Below, piece by piece: positions 1 through 5,884 of a stretch of DNA of 7,583 bases. Position numbers and translations under genes: made by a program. Source of the DNA: Acetatifactor sp. (lineage in GTDB: Bacteria > Bacillota > Clostridia > Lachnospirales > Lachnospiraceae). How positions within the stretch are numbered: the stretch's first letter is position 1; each line of letters begins with the position of its first letter. A model generated the notes under the pieces. That model saw only the letters and a program-made list of their open reading frames with translations. It made no database searches and was not told the origin of the DNA. The DNA is taken from positions 1 through 7,583 of the forward strand of contig JAILPF010000336.1 in NCBI GenBank assembly GCA_024699575.1, written 5' to 3'.

Positions 1-1336
1 TATTGTCTCTAAAGAACTGCTTATTCGCCTCAAAATCTACTTCCAGCACAGCCATCCCACGAATTTTTGCATCATGGTAGGTGCCCTCTATAGGCAGGCT
101 GCTTGAAATGATATCATAAGTCAAGGCTTTCCCACCCATCAGTCCCAAACGATAACATTCGTTCTGTGTCAGGTTGGTCGTAAGGTTCGGCATCAGTCCA
201 TCTACCAGCTTCTGGGGATTGCCGATGACTGCCTTGGGCAGGTTATGAATTACCTCTGTGAGTACCTTTCTCTGTCTCTCCGTTCTTCCGAAGTCGGTTC
301 CAATGTATCGATTTCTGGAGTAGGCGAGCGCCTGCGCACCGTTTAAGTGAATCAATCCGCTGACGGAAGTATCCAGATTGTCCGTTCCCTGCGGGCGGTC
401 TAAGAGCATATTGTACTCCACCAGATATCCATTGACATACTCTACCTCTCCGGTAGTCAATTCCAAATCCACACCGCCTACTGCGTCCACCAGATTGGCA
501 AAGGCTTCAAAGTTAACCAGCATATAACGGTTGACACTGATATCAAAATTCTTCTCTATGGTCTCCATCAAAAGCTCAGGTCCGCCAAAGGAATAGGCTG
601 CATTCAGGCGGTTCCCATCATGTCCCGGAATCTCCACATACATATCTCGAAGGAGTGATGTCATATAGATTTTCTTGGTTTCATTGCTGATGGACAAAAG
701 AATCATCGCATCACTTCGTCCATCCTCCCCATTCTCTCTGGAATCGTTGCCGATCAAAAGGATGTTCACCACACCGTCTTCTTTCATGGGTGCGCTCTTC
801 ACGGAGTCTATCGCCTCATATTTCATTTTGCCGTACACAGCACCTACGACATAATACATTCCTCCGAAGAACACAACTGCCAGCAGCAAAAGGAAGAATA
901 AAAATTTCTTGAATTTAGACTTCTTTTTCTTTGTCTTTTTCTTTGTTGTTTTCTGTTTCGTCTTAATCGGTTCTTCCTCCGGCTCTTCGGGCTCTTCACA
1001 GCGGCGGCTTTTTCTCTCAGTTACCTGCTTACCGGACGCCTTTGCCTTCTTCACACGTTCCCTGTGCTCCTCGCTGTCCCAGTCTTCCACGTAATCTTCC
1101 TCTCTGATTACTCTTTTGCGACGAGCTCCGGATGTGCTCTTTGACACGGGAATGACGCGAATATCTTCATCATCGTCCTCTTCATCACTCATATCAAAAA
1201 GCTGCAATTCTCTATCCTGCACAGAGTGATTGGGGTTCTCCTCCATTTCCTTCATCTCCTGTCGAAGGAAAGCTTCCAATCCCTTTTGAATCTGTTCCAT
1301 TTCACGGGCGGATTCTCTATCGTTATCTCTTGCCAT
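1..1336 (-). CDS. LCP (LytR-CpsA-Psr) family cell-wall glycopolymer ligase, 3' end cut by window edge
   Basis: Open frame of 445 codons from ATG at 1334-1336 with no stop before the left edge, so the C-terminus is missing. LCP enzymes sit in the membrane with an extracellular domain that moves teichoic acid or other anionic polymers from undecaprenyl-pyrophosphate onto peptidoglycan. Seen here: a long charged cytoplasmic N-terminus (1-144) with an acidic run (51-58) and a Lys-rich stretch (125-144), one membrane helix (145-165), then the LCP domain from about 190. Domain motifs are GNDSR (196-200), GRSDAM with R207 and D209, LLRDMYVEIPG with R230 and D231, NRLNAAYSFGG, LNGAQALAYSRNR (331-343) and DFGRTERQR (348-356). 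These Arg and Asp positions match the pyrophosphate- and metal-binding residues of the family. The ribosome site AGAGGG (1343-1348) is 6 nt from the ATG. Which polymer is transferred cannot be told. The family call is firm. Confidence 0.93.
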   Translation of the reverse strand, partial: MARDNDRESAREMEQIQKGLEAFLRQEMKEMEENPNHSVQDRELQLFDMSDEEDDDEDIRVIPVSKSTSGARRKRVIREEDYVEDWDSEEHRERVKKAKASGKQVTERKSRRCEEPEEPEEEPIKTKQKTTKKKTKKKKSKFKKFLFFLLLLAVVFFGGMYYVVGAVYGKMKYEAIDSVKSAPMKEDGVVNILLIGNDSRENGEDGRSDAMILLSISNETKKIYMTSLLRDMYVEIPGHDGNRLNAAYSFGGPELLMETIEKNFDISVNRYMLVNFEAFANLVDAVGGVDLELTTGEVEYVNGYLVEYNMLLDRPQGTDNLDTSVSGLIHLNGAQALAYSRNRYIGTDFGRTERQRKVLTEVIHNLPKAVIGNPQKLVDGLMPNLTTNLTQNECYRLGLMGGKALTYDIISSSLPIEGTYHDAKIRGMAVLEVDFEANKQFFRDN

Positions 1337-1368
1337 GGTTATCCCTCTTTTCTGTTTCCAATGTGATT

Positions 1369-1397
1369 AGAATACCACAACAAGATTATGCCGTCAC
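1369..1397 (-). promoter_or_regulatory. Candidate sigma-A promoter for the LCP gene
   Basis: On the minus strand a -35-like GTGACG (1392-1397) and a -10-like TATTCT (1369-1374) are separated by exactly 17 bp. Each matches the consensus at 4 of 6 positions. The predicted start gives a leader of about 25 nt before the ATG. The sequence just upstream of the -35 (1398-1425) is AT-rich, with two near-copies of ATTCTTAAAA, which could act like an UP element. The match is moderate; transcription could also read in from the chemoreceptor gene. Confidence 0.35.
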
Positions 1398-1425
1398 CCC
1401 ATACATTCTTAAAAATTCCTTAAAA

Positions 1426-3192
1426 TTAGAACCGGAATTCCTCCAACATCGCTTTCAATTCCGTCGACAATTTCTGCATATCGCCACTGATGCCCATCAG
1501 ATTATCCACAGAGCCTTTCACCTGAGTAATCGTCGTCTGTGTGCTCTCAGAAGTGGTTGCGCACTCCGAAGCGGATCCGGAAAGGTTATTAACCGCTTCC
1601 ACAACCACCTTACAGCTGCTGTCCATACTGGAAGATAATCCATCCAGGGAAGAAACCTCTTTGCTGATAGCATCCACTTTATCCACGATCAGTCGGTACT
1701 TTTCACCCGTAGCACTCACAGATTCGTTTTGTGTCCGGACAGCCTCCTGCACCAGTTCGCGCTGCTCAGCAGCCTGATTCACACAATTTCTCAATTCTTC
1801 CAGCATATTGTCGATGGCACTTACTGCATCCGATGACTGGGTCGCCAGCGTTCTGATTTCATCAGCGACAACCGCAAAGCCTCTTCCCATTTCACCTGCG
1901 CGGGCTGCCTCAATAGAAGCATTCAGCGAAAGCAGGTTTGTCTGGGAAGCAATACCTGCGATAAGTTGAGACGCCTCTCCTATCTTTGAAGCGCTTGTCT
2001 CCATATCATCGATGGCATTAAAGATTCTTCCAAATGCCACCTCATTGGCGTCAGCATCTTTCTGAAGCTGCTCAACTACAGCCATGCCATCCGTTGTTGC
2101 TGCGCCGATTTCGCCATTGACGGTTGCAAGCTTTTCAGCAGTCTCATTACTTGCAACAACAATATCTCCCAGAATCTTGGTCTGTCTGGAAGCTTCATTG
2201 GTCTCCGAAGCCTGCGCAGAAATTTTATCTGCAATTTCATCAATGGAGGCAACAATATTATTGGTAGCATTGTCCACATCATGAGCGGAAGTATTCAAAA
2301 GCGTGGATACTTCGCTGATTTTTTCGGAAGCATTGTGGATAGAATGCAGTACTCCCTTCAGGTTCTCAAACAGTAATACAGATGCCTGACTCATTCTTCC
2401 CATTTCATCGGCACTCTTAAACAAAACCGGTGTATATTCCAGGTTTTTCTCTGCCAGCTGACTGATATTGCTGTATGTGGAACGGATACCTCTCATAATC
2501 GTCTCAATGACAAATGTGCCAAAAATACACACTGCCAGAACTACTATAATTACTAATATATATACCGTAATAATCTTGGAACTGTTATGCTGTTCGATCT
2601 GATCCAACTCGTACTGCGCATAAAGGTCAATAAAGTCCTTCATACTGTTGAGATACACGCATGCACTGTCAAATGCTTCTGAGTGAGTCTGCCAGTCTCC
2701 CTGTCCGGATTCCGGATTATAGGAGCTGTACCAGACAGCAAGGTCCTCCTTGTATTGCGCCTCAATCTGGGCAAATGTACGAGTATCGTTTAAGAAATCA
2801 TCGGGATCATTTTCCGCGGTATATCCTACGCCCCGTGCCAAATCCGCTATGGTAAGTCCCGAATACACATTCGGGTATTTTGCCATGATATCCATCGCAA
2901 TCTGCGGATTATCACACGCCTGCTTATAGTTGGCATTATAAGCCCCCATCTGGTCTCCCACCACGGAACGGTTTTCATACATCTTTAAATCCGCCGCGTT
3001 GGCCTGATAAAAGTCTCGCTCACCATTGATTAAATGATACGTTGCCGTATACACATCATCATACAGTGTAGTAACCAAGTCATCATGCACGCCCTTCACC
3101 AGCACTCCGATGACTACCGATAAAAATAACGCCAAAACAATCATAGGACCGACTGCAATCAAAATTTTTGCACGTAACGATTTAATCTTCAT
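1426..3192 (-). CDS. Methyl-accepting chemotaxis protein (transmembrane chemoreceptor)
   Basis: 588-residue chemoreceptor that would signal through CheW/CheA to the flagellar motor. Order of parts: short cytoplasmic N-terminus, membrane helix 1 (about 10-33), extracellular sensor (34-206), membrane helix 2 (207-230), HAMP-like linker (231-285), long helical signalling domain (286-588). The signalling hairpin tip is unmistakable at 411-450, with [20 protein letters not shown] followed by the [17 protein letters not shown] stretch. The sensor is not one I can name; it looks mostly helical and has only two cysteines (C93, C178), which could form a disulfide. The HAMP part keeps the DEMGRM element, but the usual early proline is Gly (RGI). 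No C-terminal CheR-docking pentapeptide is seen. I chose ATG 3190-3192 because AGAAGGAG lies 8 nt upstream; an in-frame TTG at 3223-3225 would add 11 residues but has no comparable ribosome site. No other chemotaxis gene is nearby. The ligand is unknown. Confidence 0.95.
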   Translation of the reverse strand: MKIKSLRAKILIAVGPMIVLALFLSVVIGVLVKGVHDDLVTTLYDDVYTATYHLINGERDFYQANAADLKMYENRSVVGDQMGAYNANYKQACDNPQIAMDIMAKYPNVYSGLTIADLARGVGYTAENDPDDFLNDTRTFAQIEAQYKEDLAVWYSSYNPESGQGDWQTHSEAFDSACVYLNSMKDFIDLYAQYELDQIEQHNSSKIITVYILVIIVVLAVCIFGTFVIETIMRGIRSTYSNISQLAEKNLEYTPVLFKSADEMGRMSQASVLLFENLKGVLHSIHNASEKISEVSTLLNTSAHDVDNATNNIVASIDEIADKISAQASETNEASRQTKILGDIVVASNETAEKLATVNGEIGAATTDGMAVVEQLQKDADANEVAFGRIFNAIDDMETSASKIGEASQLIAGIASQTNLLSLNASIEAARAGEMGRGFAVVADEIRTLATQSSDAVSAIDNMLEELRNCVNQAAEQRELVQEAVRTQNESVSATGEKYRLIVDKVDAISKEVSSLDGLSSSMDSSCKVVVEAVNNLSGSASECATTSESTQTTITQVKGSVDNLMGISGDMQKLSTELKAMLEEFRF

Positions 3193-3200
3193 AGCTATAT

Positions 3201-3208
3201 CTCCTTCT
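3201..3208 (-). promoter_or_regulatory. Ribosome binding site of the chemoreceptor gene
   Basis: AGAAGGAG on the minus strand, 8 nt before ATG 3192. It lies inside the 11-codon extension that a TTG start at 3225 would add, so it decides the start in favour of the ATG. Confidence 0.85.
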
Positions 3209-3251
3209 GTAAAATAATCAAGCAACTTCTCAAATTGTTCCTCTTAATCAA

Positions 3252-3281
3252 ATTTTACTTCCAGAAAGAAGCTATTGTCAA
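3252..3281 (-). promoter_or_regulatory. Near-consensus sigma-A promoter for the chemoreceptor gene
   Basis: On the minus strand a perfect -35 TTGACA (3276-3281) is followed after 18 bp by TAAAAT (3252-3257), 5 of 6 to the -10 consensus. The expected transcript starts near 3245, leaving a leader of about 50 nt. The -35 lies just 17 bp past the AraC-family stop codon, so the chemoreceptor has its own promoter although it lies downstream of the regulator on the same strand. It is not of the sigma-28 type often used by chemotaxis genes. Confidence 0.65.
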
Positions 3282-3298
3282 TACACATTGCATGTAGC

Positions 3299-4192
3299 TT
3301 ATAAGCAGTTCCCCCATTTTTTGCGGTATTGAAGCGGAGTCATTTTCATCCGCGCTTGAAACAGGCGAATAAAATGGCTGCTTTGATGGAATCCACAGGA
3401 AAATGCAATCTCTTCCACCGTGAGCTCAGAATATTTCAGCAGTTCCTTCCCATGGTTTAAACGAGTCATGATTACATATTCTCCCGGGGAGATATCCATA
3501 TATTTTTTAAACTGTTTGGAGAAATAGTATTTGTCCCGATTGCAGAGTTTTGCCAAAAGGTCCAAAGATAATTCCTCCGCGTAATGTTTTTCTATATATC
3601 CCAGCACCATTTTAAAATCCTGGGTCAGATTGAAACAGCCCGTCTGATTCGCAGTATTGTGAAGCAAAAGTCTGGTCAGGAGCGCAACAATTTTTTCTGA
3701 AACCAACAGCTCACTTTGGGGTTTTGGATTCCTCGTTTTATCCAATATCTCCGCCAGGAAATCCAGGATTTCCTGAAATGCTTCCGCTCCAAAGTTATCC
3801 CGCAAAGGAGTGCCGCCATTTGCGAATTCCTCATAATACCCCAAGGCAGAGGAACCGTTTAAATGAATCCAGGAAAACTCCCAGGTCTTTCCTGAAGGGC
3901 AATAGTACTTGTGTGGTATCTGACAGTTGATAAAAAATACTGTTCCCGGCAGGCAATGATAAACTTCCCCTTCGTATTCCAATGTTCCTTCGCCATCCTT
4001 TGTCGCCAGAATCAAAAAACTGTCTAAGCCACTGCGTTCGGTGTAATAAGGCGGATATACTTTAAACTCTCCCACTTCCTGCACATAAAAAAACAATTTT
4101 TTTGCTTTTGGGCTGGGTGTATGAATACATCTGACAGAGTCATCCGTCCACGAACAGTCCAGTTTTTCGTGTAAGCGCCTCTCTAGCATCAT
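3299..4192 (-). CDS. AraC-family transcriptional regulator, cupin sensor plus C-terminal double HTH
   Basis: 297-residue one-component regulator of the AraC/XylS family with the usual length and order. The N-terminal part (about 35-120) reads as an AraC-type cupin effector-binding domain, with the pattern GEGTLEYEGEVYHCLPGTVFFINCQIPH typical of its beta strands (broken across 68-94). The C-terminal DNA-binding domain (about 195-293) has the first helix-turn-helix at 208-232 (LSLDLLAKLCN, YYFSKQFKKY) and the second at 257-291, ending in the family signature (EEIAFSCGFHQSSHFIRLF, then MTPLQYRKKW). The start is ATG 4190-4192, 6 nt after AAGGAGA; the next codon is also ATG. An in-frame TTG at 4211-4213 would place the ribosome site inside the gene and is rejected. 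It is divergent from the isomerase-family gene and is probably its activator, with autoregulation likely. The effector is presumably a sugar, but that is inference. Confidence 0.93.
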   Translation of the reverse strand: MMLERRLHEKLDCSWTDDSVRCIHTPSPKAKKLFFYVQEVGEFKVYPPYYTERSGLDSFLILATKDGEGTLEYEGEVYHCLPGTVFFINCQIPHKYYCPSGKTWEFSWIHLNGSSALGYYEEFANGGTPLRDNFGAEAFQEILDFLAEILDKTRNPKPQSELLVSEKIVALLTRLLLHNTANQTGCFNLTQDFKMVLGYIEKHYAEELSLDLLAKLCNRDKYYFSKQFKKYMDISPGEYVIMTRLNHGKELLKYSELTVEEIAFSCGFHQSSHFIRLFQARMKMTPLQYRKKWGNCL

Positions 4193-4198
4193 TAAATT

Positions 4199-4205
4199 TC
4201 TCCTT
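4199..4205 (-). promoter_or_regulatory. Ribosome binding site of the AraC-family gene
   Basis: AAGGAGA on the minus strand, 6 nt before ATG 4192. It sets the start and directly abuts a 12-bp palindrome (4205-4216). Confidence 0.85.
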
Positions 4206-4216
4206 ATTTGCAAATA
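4205..4216. repeat. 12-bp perfect palindrome in the AraC-gene leader
   Basis: TATTTGCAAATA is identical to its own reverse complement. It lies between the predicted start of araC-type transcription (near 4223) and the ribosome site, and ends where the first operator half-site begins. It could be a roadblock operator or a small RNA hairpin near the ribosome site; it could also be chance in AT-rich DNA. Confidence 0.4.
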
Positions 4217-4247
4217 CCAAGATACTGCAATTATACACCAATATTCT
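4216..4247 (+). promoter_or_regulatory. Candidate AraC-type operator: two direct half-sites 21 bp apart
   Basis: ACCAAGATACT (4216-4226) recurs as ACCAATATTCT (4237-4247), matching at 9 of 11 positions with a 21-bp period, two helical turns. AraC-family proteins are known to bind direct half-sites with this phasing next to the -35. The downstream copy touches the isomerase -35 (4247-4252), and both copies span the spacer and -10 of the opposing regulator promoter. A separate inverted pair, CCAAGA (4217-4222) and TCTTGG (4245-4250), overlaps the same sites. Confidence 0.5.
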
Positions 4248-4257
4248 TGGATGTAAA
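4230..4257 (-). promoter_or_regulatory. Promoter of the AraC-family gene
   Basis: On the minus strand TTTACA (4252-4257, 5 of 6) and a perfect -10 TATAAT (4230-4235) are separated by 16 bp. The transcript would start near 4223 with a leader of about 30 nt. The candidate operator covers its spacer and flanks its -10, which fits self-repression. Confidence 0.65.
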
Positions 4258-4276
4258 CACAAATTATTCATATTAT
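4247..4276 (+). promoter_or_regulatory. Promoter of the isomerase-family gene
   Basis: A -35-like TTGGAT (4247-4252, 4 of 6) and a -10-like TATTAT (4271-4276, 5 of 6) are separated by 18 bp. The weak -35 adjoining an AraC-type half-site is what an activator-dependent promoter would look like. Its -35 shares base 4252 with the regulator's -35 on the other strand, so the two promoters probably compete for polymerase. A second TATTAT three bases downstream is an alternative -10. Confidence 0.5.
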
Positions 4277-4292
4277 TATGAAAAAAAAGAAC

Positions 4293-4297
4293 GGAGG
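4293..4297 (+). promoter_or_regulatory. Ribosome binding site of the isomerase-family gene
   Basis: GGAGG, 6 nt before ATG 4304, just after a run of eight adenines. It rules out the upstream in-frame start near 4208, which would put the whole promoter inside the coding region. Confidence 0.88.
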
Positions 4298-4303
4298 ATC
4301 AAA

Positions 4304-5803
4304 ATGGAACAGTTCACAAAACGAAAAAAATCCCCAAAAGCCCGCATCGGTTTATACAGTGCAGGCTTGCATACCTACTGGGATCAGTTTGAAGGCTTGA
4401 AAGACTGTCTTTTGAGTTACAATTCTTTTATAGCCAAACGCTTATCCGGCTTCGGCGAGGTTTTTAATTACGGTCTGGTGGATACAGAAGAAAAGGGTCG
4501 GGCGGCCGGCGACTTCTTCAATGAAAAAAATGTGGACATTGTGTTTTCTCATGCAGCCACTTATTACACCAGTTCCTGTGTATTGCCGGTGCATCAGATC
4601 AACAAAGCGCCGGTTATCATCTTAAATCTGCAGCCTGCTCCGGAAATGGCATATGAGTCCACCGGAACAGACCGGTGGCTTGCGCAGTGCGTGGGTTGTA
4701 GTATCCCTGAAATTTCCAATGCTTTCAATCGGGCAAAAATTCCGTTTTTCGCCGTCAACGGGCTCTTGGGTCTCAGAGAAACTCCTGCATTCGCCAAGGC
4801 GAATGAGGTAACCTTTGACCGGCCGGAAGCCATAAAGGCCTGGAAAGAAATTGAAGACTGGTGCATCGCAGCAAAAGTAAAACGGACGCTTCAATACGCC
4901 AGATTTGGATTTCTTGGTGGCTATTACAGCGGTATGCTGGATATGTACAGTGATTTTACAATGCTTCAGGCTCAAACCGGTATGGACATCCATATTCTGG
5001 AGATGAGCGATTTGGACGCATACCTGAATGAGGTTACGGATAAGGAAATCACAGAAATGAGAGCAAAAATTGAGAATTTCTTTGAAATTTCCGGAGATTC
5101 TCCTTCAGACCCGATTGCCAGAAAACCTACCCGAGAACAGTTGGATTGGTCAGCAAAAGTGGCGGTTGCTCAGGAAAAAATGGTTATTGATCGCAATTTG
5201 GACAGCGTATCCTATTATTACCATGGCAGGAACGACCATTTTGAGGAAGTACAAAGTGGCTTTATCGTAGGCTTTTCTCTCCTGAACGCTCAGGGGGTTG
5301 CCTGTTCCGGGGAGGGCGACATCAAGACAGCATTGGCCATGAAAATTGCGGATATTTGTGACAAGGGCGGAAGCTTTTGTGAAATTGTAGCAGCCGACTT
5401 TAATCGCAACACCATGATTCTTGGGCACGACGGACCTTTCCATTTGGCGATTTCCAAAGGGAAGCCCATTCTTAGGGGTATGGGTGTATATCATGGCAAA
5501 CGAGGCAGTGGCGTATCTGTGGAAGCCAAGGTCAATCCCGGTCCTGTTACAACCCTGGGAGTGACTCAGACCGGAGACGGGAAGCTGAAATTTAATATCA
5601 GCGAGGGAGAAGCTGTTGACGCCCCCATTCTCTTAAACGGCAACACTTCAACCCATATACGCTTCAAAGAAAATCCCGCAGAATACATGGACAAGTGGTT
5701 TGTGGAAGCTCCCACCCACCATTTGGCGCTTTCTGTTGGACATAATGCGGAATTATTCAAGAAAGTAGCCTTACTTATGGACATTCCCTACGCAATCTAT
5801 TAA
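4304..5803 (+). CDS. L-arabinose/L-fucose isomerase-family protein, substrate unknown
   Basis: 499-residue cytoplasmic enzyme, close to the 500 residues of L-arabinose isomerase (AraA). These enzymes use Mn2+ to interconvert an aldose and a ketose. The C-terminal half aligns by eye with AraA: SGEGDIKTA (335-343), GGSFCE (355-360), LGHD (373-376) and APTHHLALSVGH (469-480). All four metal or catalytic positions of E. coli AraA (E306, E333, H350, H450) have counterparts: E337, E360, H375 and H473, with similar spacing. The N-terminal half is much less like AraA; I cannot find the HGGREFG-type loop or the GSQHLYG start, and it reads GLYSAGLHTYWDQF and QCVGCSIPEI instead. So the isomerase fold and chemistry are well supported, but arabinose as substrate is not. 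It is divergent from, and likely activated by, the AraC-family gene. No araB, araD or sugar transporter is in the window. ATG 4304 follows GGAGG. Confidence 0.85.
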   Translation: MEQFTKRKKSPKARIGLYSAGLHTYWDQFEGLKDCLLSYNSFIAKRLSGFGEVFNYGLVDTEEKGRAAGDFFNEKNVDIVFSHAATYYTSSCVLPVHQINKAPVIILNLQPAPEMAYESTGTDRWLAQCVGCSIPEISNAFNRAKIPFFAVNGLLGLRETPAFAKANEVTFDRPEAIKAWKEIEDWCIAAKVKRTLQYARFGFLGGYYSGMLDMYSDFTMLQAQTGMDIHILEMSDLDAYLNEVTDKEITEMRAKIENFFEISGDSPSDPIARKPTREQLDWSAKVAVAQEKMVIDRNLDSVSYYYHGRNDHFEEVQSGFIVGFSLLNAQGVACSGEGDIKTALAMKIADICDKGGSFCEIVAADFNRNTMILGHDGPFHLAISKGKPILRGMGVYHGKRGSGVSVEAKVNPGPVTTLGVTQTGDGKLKFNISEGEAVDAPILLNGNTSTHIRFKENPAEYMDKWFVEAPTHHLALSVGHNAELFKKVALLMDIPYAIY

Positions 5804-5823
5804 GCGTATCCTGAACATAACAA

Positions 5824-5857
5824 ACGGAGTAGCGCATCCTGCTGTGCGCCACTCCGT
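5824..5857. terminator. Shared hairpin between convergent genes, probable bidirectional terminator
   Basis: ACGGAGT-A-GCGCAT pairs with GTGCGC-C-ACTCCGT, giving a stem of about 14 positions with one A-C mismatch and one G-T wobble, and a 6-base loop (5838-5843). It lies 20 bp after the isomerase stop and 27 bp after the convergent lipoprotein stop. The T-rich tail is modest on both sides: TTTGTTATGTT on the minus strand, CTCTCAATTTGTT on the plus. The minus-strand tail is slightly better. Confidence 0.7.
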
Positions 5858-5884
5858 CTCTCAATTTGTTGCCTTATTGTACTA

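Noticed and set aside
909..1094. Plus-strand open frame rich in Phe and Ser
   Set aside because: It is the antisense of the Lys-rich N-terminus of the LCP gene; the run of Phe simply mirrors Lys codons, and it has no ribosome site.
1404..1425. Tandem near-repeat ATTCTTAAAA / ATTCCTTAAAA after the chemoreceptor stop, considered as a terminator
   Set aside because: It is a direct repeat that forms no GC-rich hairpin. At most it is an AT-rich element upstream of the LCP promoter.
3285..3306. Small palindromes ACATTGCATGT and GCTTATAAGC around the AraC-family stop codon, considered as a terminator
   Set aside because: The stems are only 4-5 bp, AT-rich, and have no following T-run, so they are unlikely to stop transcription.
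4208..4303. N-terminal extension of the isomerase from an upstream in-frame start
   Set aside because: It would translate across the promoter and operator region, while GGAGG 6 nt before ATG 4304 gives a far better start.
4622..4993. Minus-strand open frame of 123 codons inside the isomerase gene
   Set aside because: The plus strand there encodes a recognisable isomerase; the antisense product shows no family features.
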